Below are positions 1-8,725 of a DNA stretch of 64,000 nucleotides, one piece after another. The notes under the pieces are model-generated. The model was given only the letters and a program-made list of their open reading frames with translations. It was not told where the DNA came from and did no database searches. The stretch covers positions 1-64,000 of the forward strand of contig JALVXB010000043.1 of the NCBI GenBank assembly GCA_027023025.1, written 5' to 3'. Source of the stretch: Caldisericaceae bacterium (GTDB lineage Bacteria > Caldisericota > Caldisericia > Caldisericales > Caldisericaceae). Each line of letters begins with the position of its first letter. Within the stretch, counting starts at the first letter, position 1. Made by a program: the position numbers and the translations under genes.

Positions 1-127
1 GACCTTTCCCAAGGAGGCAACAGCTTTCTTCAACCTTTCCCCGAAGAGAGAATAACAAACTTCAATGCATAGAACAGATAAATACTTTACTATCTATTCT
101 ACAAATATATTATACGAGGAGGTATAA

Positions 128-1285
128 ATGATTGATCCACATGGCGGTAGATTAGTTGATTTAGTTGTAAAGGGAAAAGAGAAAGAAGAATTTTTAAAAG
201 AGGCTGGTGGCTTTAAAAAATTAAAATTACCTATATATAAACTTAGAGAATTGGAAAATATAGCAACCGGGCTTTTTAGTCCTCTGGAAGGTTTTATTGG
301 GTATGATGATTATATTAATATTATTAAAGATATGAGATTATCAAGTGGTATTGTTTGGAGTATTCCTATAATTTTGCCTGTTTCAGAAGAAATGTTTAAA
401 AATGTAAATAACAGAGACATAATCACATTAACTGATGTTTACGGAGAAATTTATGGTACGATAAAAATCAGTGATAAATTTCAAAGAAATAAAGAAATAG
501 AAGCAAGGGAAATATTTAAAACGACGGACGAAAGTCACCCAGGTGTACATAAAATTTACACAGAGCCTGACTATGCTATAGCAGGAAAAATAAGGCTTTT
601 TAAAAGATTAGATTACGGGGATTTAGCAAAATATAAGTTAGATCCGAAAGAAACTAGGAAATTATTTAAGAGAAATGGTTGGAAAACGGTTGTAGCATTT
701 CAGACAAGGAACCCTATCCATAGGGCACATGAATATTTGCAAAAAACTGCATTAGAAATGGTAGACGGGCTTTTCCTAAATCCTCTCGTGGGCGAAACTA
801 AAAAAAGTGATATTCCAGCGAAGATTAGAATGAAGACATATGAAGTAATTTTAAAGAATTATTATCCCAAAGAAAGGGTTTTACTTGGAGTGTTTCCTGC
901 GAATATGTTTTATGCTGGACCAAGGGAGGCGATCTTTCATGCTATTTGTAGAAAGAATTTTGGGTGCACTCATTTTATCGTAGGTAGGGATCATGCAGGT
1001 GTCGGTAATTACTATGGTACATATGATGCTCAAAAGATTTTTGAACATTTCAAACCAGAAGAGATAGGCATTACGCCATTAAAATTTGAAAATGCATTTT
1101 ATTGTACAAAGTGCGAATCTATGGCCACAGCTAAAACTTGTCCGCATAGTAGTGAATTTCATATATACCTGAGTGGGACTAAAGTAAGAAAGATGCTTTC
1201 TGAAGGCAAATTACCGCCAAGAGAATTTATGAGACCAGAAGTTTCTAGAATATTGCTTAGATACTACGCAGAAAAAAAAAGATGA
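128..1285 (+). CDS. sat: Sulfate adenylyltransferase (ATP sulfurylase)
   Basis: Catalyses ATP + sulfate to APS + PPi. The 385-residue protein has the family signature [14 protein letters not shown] (with the HxxH nucleotide-binding pair) near residue 195, a second signature [12 protein letters not shown] near residue 288, and a C-terminal Cys/His cluster ([15 protein letters not shown]) as in zinc-binding prokaryotic ATP sulfurylases. Length is normal for the monofunctional form without a fused APS kinase. The ATG at 128 follows a strong GAGGAGGT site. The stop overlaps the next small ORF by ATGA, and a sulfotransferase follows, so the enzyme may feed PAPS for glycan sulfation. Dissimilatory or assimilatory sulfur metabolism is the alternative; no APS kinase or APS reductase is seen in the window. 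Confidence 0.93.
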   Translation: MIDPHGGRLVDLVVKGKEKEEFLKEAGGFKKLKLPIYKLRELENIATGLFSPLEGFIGYDDYINIIKDMRLSSGIVWSIPIILPVSEEMFKNVNNRDIITLTDVYGEIYGTIKISDKFQRNKEIEAREIFKTTDESHPGVHKIYTEPDYAIAGKIRLFKRLDYGDLAKYKLDPKETRKLFKRNGWKTVVAFQTRNPIHRAHEYLQKTALEMVDGLFLNPLVGETKKSDIPAKIRMKTYEVILKNYYPKERVLLGVFPANMFYAGPREAIFHAICRKNFGCTHFIVGRDHAGVGNYYGTYDAQKIFEHFKPEEIGITPLKFENAFYCTKCESMATAKTCPHSSEFHIYLSGTKVRKMLSEGKLPPREFMRPEVSRILLRYYAEKKR

Positions 1286-1467
1286 TAATTGATATAAAGT
1301 ATATTAGTGAAATCATAGAAAGCATTATTACAGGAGTTATTGCCAATACCAGTTGTATCTCAATTTGTAAATGCAATTGTAAAATTGCTTTATTGTTTTT
1401 ACTCAATATAAGTTGTACAACAGGTTTGGAGTTTGCCTCGCATGTTAAACAAGGTGGGAAAATATGA
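1282..1467 (+). CDS. Small hypothetical protein between sat and sulfotransferase
   Basis: A 61-codon ORF that overlaps sat by ATGA at its start and the sulfotransferase by ATGA at its end, an arrangement typical of translational coupling. The product is hydrophobic and cysteine-rich in the middle ([11 protein letters not shown]) and matches no family I recognise. It could be a real small membrane-associated protein or a decayed remnant (for example of a lost APS-kinase or transporter gene) kept open by chance. The exact double overlap is the only argument for expression. Confidence 0.35.
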   Translation: MIIDIKYISEIIESIITGVIANTSCISICKCNCKIALLFLLNISCTTGLEFASHVKQGGKI

Positions 1468-2363
1468 ATTTGAAGAAACCTAATTTTTTAATTTTAGGAG
1501 CAGCTAAATGTGGTACTACATCTCTTTATTATTATTTGAGTCAGCATCCTGATGTATACATGTCGGATCCAAAAGAGCCATTTTTCTTTGAGGCCGAATA
1601 CGACAAAGGGATGGAATATTATTGGAAAAAATACTTTTCGGGATGGCACGGGGAAAAGGCAGTAGGAGAAGCAAGGCATCGAAATTTGTATCTTCCTTAT
1701 GTGGCTCCTAGGATTAAGGAAAGCATTCCTGATGCTAAGTTAATAGTAGTTGTGCGAAATCCTGTTGACAGGGCATATTCTCATTGGTGGCATTGGTATA
1801 GTCGCAATGAGGAACCGCTATCATTTGAAGATGCTATATATATGGATTTGAAGAGGATAGAGAGTGGTATTACATTTGAAGGAGAAGAAGGAGCACGGCT
1901 TTGGTCTCGAAATCTTAATCCAAAAACTGGTAAGACTAAATTTAGAACTTATATAGATAGCGGATATTATGCTCAGCAGATTAAGCGTTATTTGAATCTG
2001 TTCCCGGAGTCACACATTAAAGTTATTTTTTTAGAAGATTTACAACATAATCCTCAATTTGTTGTTTCCGAAGTCTGGAAATTTATTGGTGTGGATCCAG
2101 AGTATACATTAAAAGATCTTATGCCACAAAATATTTCAAATACTAAGGCTATTGAAATAGCAAAAATGGTAGCGAGATTTACCAAATTTTATAAGCTTGT
2201 TCCTCAAAAGAGCAAGAGAAAAATATTGATGTACTTAAGCAACATTGGTAGACGAGCAGAGATGAACAAGATTACAAGGTTATGGCTTATAGACCACTAT
2301 TATCAACACAATCGGGAACTTGAGAAGTTAGTAAATCGAGATTTGTCCCATTGGGATAAGTGA
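1464..2363 (+). CDS. Sulfotransferase domain protein (PAPS-dependent)
   Basis: Predicted to transfer sulfate from PAPS to a carbohydrate or lipid acceptor. The N-terminus carries the 5'-phosphosulfate-binding loop (GAAKCGTTSLYYYLSQHP, about residues 12-29), and the 3'-phosphate-binding motif VVVRNPVDRAYSHW lies near residue 95. At 299 residues it is the usual size of bacterial Sulfotransfer_1/3 enzymes. It lies two genes after ATP sulfurylase and directly before a methyltransferase and glycosyltransferases, so decoration of an extracellular polysaccharide is the likely job. The acceptor cannot be read from sequence. Confidence 0.85.
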   Translation: MNLKKPNFLILGAAKCGTTSLYYYLSQHPDVYMSDPKEPFFFEAEYDKGMEYYWKKYFSGWHGEKAVGEARHRNLYLPYVAPRIKESIPDAKLIVVVRNPVDRAYSHWWHWYSRNEEPLSFEDAIYMDLKRIESGITFEGEEGARLWSRNLNPKTGKTKFRTYIDSGYYAQQIKRYLNLFPESHIKVIFLEDLQHNPQFVVSEVWKFIGVDPEYTLKDLMPQNISNTKAIEIAKMVARFTKFYKLVPQKSKRKILMYLSNIGRRAEMNKITRLWLIDHYYQHNRELEKLVNRDLSHWDK

Positions 2364-3421
2364 GTATGAACTCGTTATATGAAAATGAAGGTGTGCGAGT
2401 TCAAAGGGCACGATCGTGTCCACTATGTGGTAGTAAAGGAGAATTACTTTATCACGATCTTCGCGACTACCTTTTCAATGCACCAGGAAAATGGAATCTC
2501 CTGAAATGTTCTAATCCTGAATGCGGATTAATATGGTTAGATCCAATGCCAATGGAAGAAGAAATCAATAAATTCTATGAAGGATACTATACTCATGAAT
2601 TTTATGGGGCAACAAATATGCCTAATACATGGCTTCGGCGTATACATCGCTTAGTAAAAAATGGTTATTTAGCGCTTAAGTATGGGTATGAAAATAAATC
2701 AACTTCTATTTTAGTAAAACTTTTTGGCTTATTGGCGTATCTCTACCCGGGGTGGCGTGCTCTTCTTGATTTCCGTGTCATGTATTTGCCAGCGCAACTT
2801 AGGGGACGACTGCTAGATGTGGGATGTGGTAGTGGATGGTTTCTTAAAAACATGAAAGATTTAGGGTGGTATGTAGAAGGAGTAGACTTTGATCCCATTG
2901 CAGTAGAAAATGCTAAAAAAATTGGCTTAACAGTGCATTTTGGTTCTTTAAAGAATCAACAGTATCCAAGTAACTATTTTGACGCAATCACTATGAGCCA
3001 TCTCATTGAGCATGTTTATAATCCGGTACAACTTTTGCGTGAATGTTACCGTATTCTCAAACCGGGTGGTTCTATAGTAATGGTTACTCCTAATGGTGAA
3101 AGCTGGGAGCATAGTATATTTAAAGATAATTGGAGAGGTTTGGAGCCCCCTCGTCATTTACATATCTTTACTGTTCAATCGCTGCGTTGTCTTGTAGAGA
3201 AAGCTGGATTTGTAAAGATAAAAACATCAACAACGGTTAGGGATGCAAATGGAATATTTATTTCTAGCAAGTTGCTTCAGTGTAGAGAGAAATGTGCGCC
3301 TTCTGGGTTTCAATTGCAAAGTATTCGAATATTGGGACGATTTATGCAACTGTTAGAGTGGATTCTTTTAAGTGTAAAGCCGAATGTGGGCGAAGAGATT
3401 TTATTGATAGCAAAGAAATAA
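2360..3421 (+). CDS. Class I SAM-dependent methyltransferase with N-terminal zinc ribbon
   Basis: 353 residues. The N-terminus has a putative zinc-binding segment (CPLCG, then C-x4-C around residues 50-56), and the central Rossmann domain has motif I LLDVGCGSGWFLKNM followed by GVDFDPIAVENAKK and HLIEHVYNP, as in the Methyltransf_11/23 families. This two-part design is common in polysaccharide clusters, where such enzymes modify sugars or carrier lipids. The GTG at 2360 overlaps the sulfotransferase stop (GTGA); an ATG at 2366 is an alternative. Substrate unknown. Confidence 0.8.
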   Translation: MSMNSLYENEGVRVQRARSCPLCGSKGELLYHDLRDYLFNAPGKWNLLKCSNPECGLIWLDPMPMEEEINKFYEGYYTHEFYGATNMPNTWLRRIHRLVKNGYLALKYGYENKSTSILVKLFGLLAYLYPGWRALLDFRVMYLPAQLRGRLLDVGCGSGWFLKNMKDLGWYVEGVDFDPIAVENAKKIGLTVHFGSLKNQQYPSNYFDAITMSHLIEHVYNPVQLLRECYRILKPGGSIVMVTPNGESWEHSIFKDNWRGLEPPRHLHIFTVQSLRCLVEKAGFVKIKTSTTVRDANGIFISSKLLQCREKCAPSGFQLQSIRILGRFMQLLEWILLSVKPNVGEEILLIAKK

Positions 3422-3642
3422 GTGGTAATTTTCTGTCAGTGACAATATACACCTATAATGGAAAACAGTATCTACAGGAACAAATTGATAGTATTCTTCT
3501 GCAAACCCGTCTTCCAGATGAAGTGGTTGTTTGCGATGATGGTTCTACTGATAAAACATTACAAATTCTTAAGGATTTTAGGAGGAAAGCATCTTTCCCT
3601 GTAAGGATTTATGAAAACGAAGTAAATCTTGGTGATGCATAG
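3421..3642 (+). pseudogene. Truncated family 2 glycosyltransferase (N-terminal fragment)
   Basis: The frame from about 3421 encodes a clear GT2 N-terminus: VTIYTYNGKQYLQEQIDSIL, then VVVCDDGSTDKTLQIL, then NEVNLGDA, where a stop cuts the domain after about 70 residues. The acceptor and DxD-containing rest of a GT2 enzyme is missing, and the next 145 bases hold no continuation. It abuts the methyltransferase stop, with only GTG/CTG as possible starts. I read it as the remnant of a deleted or recombined gene. Confidence 0.75.
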
Positions 3643-3789
3643 ATTATTAATAAAAAAGATAGTTGTATATAATTGAAAAAAATCTATGGCTTACAAAAGT
3701 TAAACTTAGATTACGCCGATAAATTTTTTTAATTGTTAATGGAGAATTGACGCTTATTTTTAGCAAGGTTTTGAGAGGATGAATATGTG

Positions 3790-4782
3790 ATGCTACAAGA
3801 TGGTAAAGGGAGTGTTTCAACACAGTATAATGTAAAACTTGATATTATTGTTGTGAATTGGAATTCTGGTGTACAACTTCGCCAGTGTTTGGCTTCTATT
3901 GCCAGTGCAGACTTAATTGGATTTACATTATCGCGAGTTTGTGTGGTAGACAATGCTTCTAAAGATAATTCCTTAAACGAAATACGCCAATTTGGACTTC
4001 CGCTTTGCATTATTCGTAATAATAGGAACCTTGGCTTCGCAAAGGCGTGTAATCAAGGAGCTGAGGGAAGCCAAGCAGATTATTTGTTGTTTTTAAACCC
4101 AGATGTAAGATTGTTTAAGAACTCTCTGAAAATTCCCATCGCTTTTATGGAACAGTGTAAAAATGAGAAAATAGGAATTTGTGGCATACAATTGGTTGAT
4201 GAAAAAGGCCGGATATCCCGTACTTGTGCTCGTTTTCCTAAGCCGTATGATTTTTGGGTAAGAATACTTGGATTAGATAAACTGTTCCCTGCTTTCTTTC
4301 GAAGTTACTTTATGAAGGAATGGGATCACCGTACGACTCGGATCGTTGATCATGTAATTGGTGCATTCTATCTAGTACGGTGCTCAATTTTTGAGAAATT
4401 AGGTGGATTTGATGAACGATTTTTTGTTTATTTTGAGGACTTAGATTTCTCTTACCGAGCATATAAAAGTGGATGGAAAAGTGTTTATCTATCTACAGTC
4501 CAGGCTTATCATAAGGGTGGTGGAACATCAGAGCAAATTAAAGCAAAGCGTCTATTTTATTCCTTACAGAGTCGGATACTTTATGGATATAAACACTTTA
4601 GTATATTTTCGGCAACATTTCTTATGCTTGGAGTAATTTTTGTTGAATTTTTAATGCGGTTAATCTTAGCGACAGTGCGTTGTTCTGCACGGGAAATAGG
4701 GCAAACTGTCCATGCTTACGCACTTTTGGTGCATGCTTTTCCATTTATCATAAAGAATACAAAAATAAGAAAGGAGAGATAA
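3790..4782 (+). CDS. Glycosyltransferase family 2 (rhamnosyltransferase-like)
   Basis: 330 residues with a GT-A fold start LDIIVVNWNSGVQLRQCL, VVDNASKDNS, and NNRNLGFAKACNQG (sugar-nucleotide binding), then LLFLNPDVRL as the DxD-like site and GAFYLVRCSIFEKLGGFDER downstream. This is the WbbL/RfbF-like pattern. C-terminal hydrophobic stretches (FSATFLMLGVIFVEFLMRL) suggest membrane association. The ATG at 3790 is preferred over the in-frame GTG at 3787. It probably adds one sugar, such as rhamnose, to the repeat unit; the donor is not determinable. Confidence 0.85.
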   Translation: MLQDGKGSVSTQYNVKLDIIVVNWNSGVQLRQCLASIASADLIGFTLSRVCVVDNASKDNSLNEIRQFGLPLCIIRNNRNLGFAKACNQGAEGSQADYLLFLNPDVRLFKNSLKIPIAFMEQCKNEKIGICGIQLVDEKGRISRTCARFPKPYDFWVRILGLDKLFPAFFRSYFMKEWDHRTTRIVDHVIGAFYLVRCSIFEKLGGFDERFFVYFEDLDFSYRAYKSGWKSVYLSTVQAYHKGGGTSEQIKAKRLFYSLQSRILYGYKHFSIFSATFLMLGVIFVEFLMRLILATVRCSAREIGQTVHAYALLVHAFPFIIKNTKIRKER

Positions 4783-4788
4783 ATAGAA

Positions 4789-5868
4789 TTGAAAATATTA
4801 TTCTTTACCAAATACTCAGAAAAAGGGGCGAGTAGCAGATATAGAGTCTATCAATACTTAGATTACTTTAAAAGTCAAGCAATTAAAGTGGATGTCTTCC
4901 CTCTACTGGAGGATAAGTATCTCGATGACCTATATGCTCATAAAAGAGGTCCAAAACTATATTTAATTAGTCTTTTTGTTAAAAGATTAATTAAAATATT
5001 CTATGCCGGCTCGTACGACTTAGTTGTTATACAAAAAGAATTGTTTCCATATTTGCCGCCAGTATTTGAATATCTGTTGTATCTGTTTAATAAAAATATT
5101 ATATTTGATTTTGACGATGCTATTTTTTTATACTATCAGCATAAACTTTTTCTTAAAAGTAAAATACCTACTACTATAAGACTAAGTAAGGCTGTAACAG
5201 TTGGGAATTCATATTTGGCAAAGTATGCTATGAAATTTAATAAAAATGTTATCGTGGTTCCTACTACTATAGATGTCAATAAATACAAACCTAAACTAAA
5301 TCATAAGATTAAAAAGAACAGCCCTATTGTGATAGGGTGGATTGGAACGCCAATTACAGCAAGATTTTTGGAGGTCGTAAAGGAATCACTTTTACTACTT
5401 TCAAAAAAGTACAATATTATATTGCGATGCGTTGGTACGCCTAAAGATTTTTCTATTAACGGAATAAATGTGGAGAATGTGAAATGGGAGGTATCAACTG
5501 AGGTAAAAACTTTACAATCTTTCGATATCGGGATAATGCCTTTGACAGATGAACCAGTTTCTAAAGGTAAGTGTGGCCTAAAACTTCTTCAATACATGGC
5601 GATGGGTATACCTTCAGTAGCTTCTCCTGTTGGTGTAAATAAGGACATTATAAGGGATGGAGTAAACGGATTTCTTGCGTCGTCGACGGAAGAATGGGTA
5701 AAAAAAATTTCCTTGCTTATCGAGAATGAAAAATTATATAGAGATATAAGTGAAAATGCTAGATCTACAGTAGAACAAAATTTTTCTTTAGAAAAATGGG
5801 CTAGTAAACTAATCAAAATATTCAGGCAGTTCTCGGATAAAGGTAAAGAGGAACCTAAAAATAATTGA
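4789..5868 (+). CDS. Glycosyltransferase family 4 (GT-B fold)
   Basis: 359 residues, with an AT-rich N-terminal half beginning KILFFTKYSEKGASSRYRVY and a GT4 C-terminal half including VIGWIGTPITARFLE, FDIGIMPLTDEPVSKGKCG and LKLLQYMAMGIPSVASPVG. The E of the usual Ex7E motif is replaced in the GKCGLKLLQYMA segment, as in a known subgroup of these enzymes. It starts at TTG 4789 after an AAGGAGAGA site, six bases after the preceding gene, so it belongs to the same transcript. Donor and acceptor unknown. Confidence 0.82.
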   Translation: MKILFFTKYSEKGASSRYRVYQYLDYFKSQAIKVDVFPLLEDKYLDDLYAHKRGPKLYLISLFVKRLIKIFYAGSYDLVVIQKELFPYLPPVFEYLLYLFNKNIIFDFDDAIFLYYQHKLFLKSKIPTTIRLSKAVTVGNSYLAKYAMKFNKNVIVVPTTIDVNKYKPKLNHKIKKNSPIVIGWIGTPITARFLEVVKESLLLLSKKYNIILRCVGTPKDFSINGINVENVKWEVSTEVKTLQSFDIGIMPLTDEPVSKGKCGLKLLQYMAMGIPSVASPVGVNKDIIRDGVNGFLASSTEEWVKKISLLIENEKLYRDISENARSTVEQNFSLEKWASKLIKIFRQFSDKGKEEPKNN

Positions 5869-6194
5869 GTTAAATTGCGATATCGTGATAATACTAAGAG
5901 CACTTAGGTACTTTAAAAGTTTCATTTTCAAGAGAATAAGTACTGTGAGGTTAAGATTATAATTAGGCCTCGCCCAATTTTCTGTTTTTAGATGGCTAAA
6001 TTGTTTTACTATTTTGGTCTTGGAGGTTATTATAGTGCTGCAAGTGTATTGTCTGCGTAAATAGCGGTTAATTGAAAACTGTCTACATTTTTAGATTTAA
6101 TAAATTTATAATTAAAATAAGAACCTATTCAGTAGATCATTAAAGTTTTTTCAAAATAGTTTGTTTAGAAATTATGAATGAATAAAATAGATAT
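5869..6194 (+). other. Gene-free AT-rich gap inside the glycan locus
   Basis: About 325 bases without a credible gene. The only noticeable frame is a 22-codon stretch near 5991-6059 (MAKLFYYFGLGGYYSAASV...), which could be debris of a membrane protein such as a lost flippase gene. No convincing terminator or promoter is visible. With the truncated GT2 upstream, the gap suggests deletion events in this part of the cluster. Confidence 0.4.
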
Positions 6195-7487
6195 ATGAAA
6201 TTTAATAATAGAATTATTTTTAGAAAAAAGTACAGAGAATTTATTCACGGTAACTCTAAGTTTTTGCTTCCTGCCGTATTGAGTACTTTATTTATGTTAG
6301 TTGTCATTTTTTTGAACATGTGGAGTGTTTTTTTCTTTACGGTATTTTTTATGATTATAGTAATAGTTGGTTATAGGACAAAAGATAAAACACTGTTAAG
6401 TATATTGCTTTTTGCATTTTTTTTAAGATTATTTTTTTTAGTTCTTTATAATTTGGGACTCAATTTACCCGACTCGAATGGTGATGCACGGTCATTCCAG
6501 ATTCTTGGGTGGGAGGCTATTAAAAATATTTCTATATTTGCAAAAGTTAGATTGTATCCAAAAATTATTGCTTTGATATACTTTGTAACTGGTCAGACAA
6601 CTTCAGTCGTTAGTCTTTTAAATGTATTTTTTGGCTCATTGGTGGTAGTCAATATATATTACACATCACTTTTTTTAACAAATAATAGAAAGGCGGCAGG
6701 TAGATCTGCATTAACAGCTGCGCTGTTTCCTTCTTTTATACTTTATTCTGTTTTAACATTGCGGGAGATGCCAGCCATATTTTTTGTATCATTATCATTT
6801 TTGAAGTTTCTCGAGTGGCTCAGAAGGAATAATATTAACGATTTTGTGTGGGGTTCTGTTTTTGTAGTAATTGCTGTATTTTTTCATGGGGCATTCTTTT
6901 TAATTTTGCCTGGTTATGTAGTTTTGTTAATTTATTTGTTAGCGAGAAAACAAAAATATAGGAAGTCATTCTCTATTATTATAATAATTATTTTTATAGT
7001 GCTTTTGTACATACTCTTTCCTGTGTTTCCCCACAAAGTGCCTGTTACCTCTGTTTTAAAAGGAGGTTTTTCTTATCTTGATATAGTATTAAATAAAGCA
7101 GCGAGAGGAGGCAGTGCCTATCTCAAGAATTTCTATCCTCATTCTATTTTTGACCTAGTATGGATGACTCCAGTAAGGATGTTTTATTTCCTTTTTGGGC
7201 CGTTTTTCTGGACGATTCATAAGGCGATAGATTTGTTTGGTGTTATAGATAGTATGTGCTATATAATTCTTTTTTGTTTTGCTTTAAAGGGTATTAATTT
7301 CATTAAACGATCTAATGTTATTAAAGAATCAAAGCGCATTCTAATATTTTTTGTTTTAATAACATTTTTTACGGTATGGATAGGCTTAAGCTGGGGAACA
7401 TCTAACTTTGGTACAGCAATACGACATAGGACATTTCTTGCCTGGATGATGTTCCCATTTGCTACTTTTCCGCTTAAAATGCAATGA
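6195..7487 (+). CDS. Polytopic membrane protein, glycan polymerase or GT-C-like
   Basis: 430 residues with about ten hydrophobic segments. The first large extracytoplasmic loop has an acidic motif (LPDSNGDARSFQILGWEA, about residues 95-112), and LTLREMPAIFF lies near residue 190. Acidic first loops and LRE-type motifs occur in GT-C/PMT-like glycosyltransferases and in some O-antigen polymerases (Wzy). Its position among glycosyltransferases supports a polymerase or transferase working on lipid-linked glycans at the membrane. Family assignment is by layout only. No good Shine-Dalgarno is seen before the ATG at 6195. Confidence 0.55.
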   Translation: MKFNNRIIFRKKYREFIHGNSKFLLPAVLSTLFMLVVIFLNMWSVFFFTVFFMIIVIVGYRTKDKTLLSILLFAFFLRLFFLVLYNLGLNLPDSNGDARSFQILGWEAIKNISIFAKVRLYPKIIALIYFVTGQTTSVVSLLNVFFGSLVVVNIYYTSLFLTNNRKAAGRSALTAALFPSFILYSVLTLREMPAIFFVSLSFLKFLEWLRRNNINDFVWGSVFVVIAVFFHGAFFLILPGYVVLLIYLLARKQKYRKSFSIIIIIIFIVLLYILFPVFPHKVPVTSVLKGGFSYLDIVLNKAARGGSAYLKNFYPHSIFDLVWMTPVRMFYFLFGPFFWTIHKAIDLFGVIDSMCYIILFCFALKGINFIKRSNVIKESKRILIFFVLITFFTVWIGLSWGTSNFGTAIRHRTFLAWMMFPFATFPLKMQ

Positions 7488-7550
7488 GAGAATAATGGAC
7501 TTTTTAAATATTTAAAAAGAGTTAAAATACTTGTGCGTGAAGGAGGAATT

Positions 7551-7778
7551 ATGGGTTTAGAAGCTAAAGTAGAAAAGGTTGATAAGGTATTTGAGGCTGC
7601 GAGATCTATACATAACAGTTTGCCTTTTATAATGAATGTAGGTAACGAGGATGCAGAGTTTATTAATATGCTAAAAATATTAATAGGCACAATGGATTGT
7701 GAAATTTGTAAATGTATTATGCTGTATAGGAAAAACTTAACTAAAATTTTGTTGGCATCAAAGAGGGTTTCCCGATGA
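7551..7778 (+). CDS. Small hypothetical protein upstream of the epimerase
   Basis: A 75-codon ORF starting at ATG 7551 behind a good GAAGGAGGA site and overlapping the next gene's ATG (ATGA). The product (begins MGLEAKVEKVDKVF) has a predicted helical, charged N-terminus and two cysteines in DCEICKC; no family recognised. The ribosome-binding site and coupling suggest it is translated. It may be a remnant of a longer gene, since this part of the cluster shows other fragments. Confidence 0.4.
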   Translation: MGLEAKVEKVDKVFEAARSIHNSLPFIMNVGNEDAEFINMLKILIGTMDCEICKCIMLYRKNLTKILLASKRVSR

Positions 7779-8725
7779 TGAAAACATATCTAATTACTGG
7801 CGGTGCTGGGTTTGTAGGCTCGCATATTGCAGAAGCTCTTGTAAAAAAGGGGGAGAGGGTTAAAATAATTGATAATCTATCGACTGGACGGATTGAAAAT
7901 ATAGAGCTTTTTATAGATAAGGTGGAATTCATTAAAGGGGACATTAGAAATTTTGATTTATTAAAAGAAATTACGAAAAATGTTGATATAATTTTTCATG
8001 AGGCTGCTCTTCCTTCTGTGCCACGATCTATAGATAACCCTATAGCATCAAACGCCAATAATGTCGACGGTACACTTAATGTGTTGTATGCTGCAAAATT
8101 GAACAATGTTCGAAGGGTTATATATGCTGCTTCTTCGTCTGTTTATGGAAACTCAAAAATGCTTCCAAAAGTTGAAACGATGAACCCAAATCCTCTTTCT
8201 CCATATGCAGTTTCTAAGTATGCTGGAGAATTGTATTGCAAGGTGTTTTATGATGTTTATAAACTCGAAACTATTTCACTTCGTTACTTTAATGTTTTTG
8301 GGCCGAGGCAAGATCCGGATTCACAATATTCAGCTGTAATTCCAAAATTTATTAAATCTTATTTAGCTGGCAAGCCACCTGTAATATATGGAGATGGGGA
8401 ACAATCAAGAGATTTTACTTATATAGATAATGTTGTGCAAGCAAATCTTCTTGCAGCAAATACTAAAGAAACACATGGCGAAACTGTAAATATTGCTTGT
8501 GGAAGAAGAATCACAATTAACCAACTTGCGGATATAATAAGAAAGGAAATAGGCATTGACTTAAAACCTATTCATAAAGATGCAAGAATAGGCGATGTGC
8601 GGCATTCTTTGGCTGATATTGCGTTTGCTAAGAATCTTATAGGATATGAACCTATTATTGATGTCTATGATGGTTTAAAGAGAACGATAGGTTATTTTTT
8701 GGAAGAATGGAAAGGCGCAAAATAA
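7775..8725 (+). CDS. NAD-dependent epimerase/dehydratase (UDP-GlcNAc/glucose 4-epimerase-like)
   Basis: Extended SDR of 316 residues. It has the nucleotide-binding motif TGGAGFVGSHIAEAL at the N-terminus, the active-site serine region ASSSVYGNS, the YAVSK catalytic Tyr/Lys pair, RYFNVFGPRQDP and GDGEQSRDFTYIDN. This is the pattern of GalE/WbpP-type UDP-sugar 4-epimerases. It supplies a sugar nucleotide for the neighbouring transferases. It overlaps the following glycosyltransferase by 19 bases. A second, distinct 4-epimerase homologue lies at 18123, so the substrates probably differ. Confidence 0.87.
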   Translation: MMKTYLITGGAGFVGSHIAEALVKKGERVKIIDNLSTGRIENIELFIDKVEFIKGDIRNFDLLKEITKNVDIIFHEAALPSVPRSIDNPIASNANNVDGTLNVLYAAKLNNVRRVIYAASSSVYGNSKMLPKVETMNPNPLSPYAVSKYAGELYCKVFYDVYKLETISLRYFNVFGPRQDPDSQYSAVIPKFIKSYLAGKPPVIYGDGEQSRDFTYIDNVVQANLLAANTKETHGETVNIACGRRITINQLADIIRKEIGIDLKPIHKDARIGDVRHSLADIAFAKNLIGYEPIIDVYDGLKRTIGYFLEEWKGAK

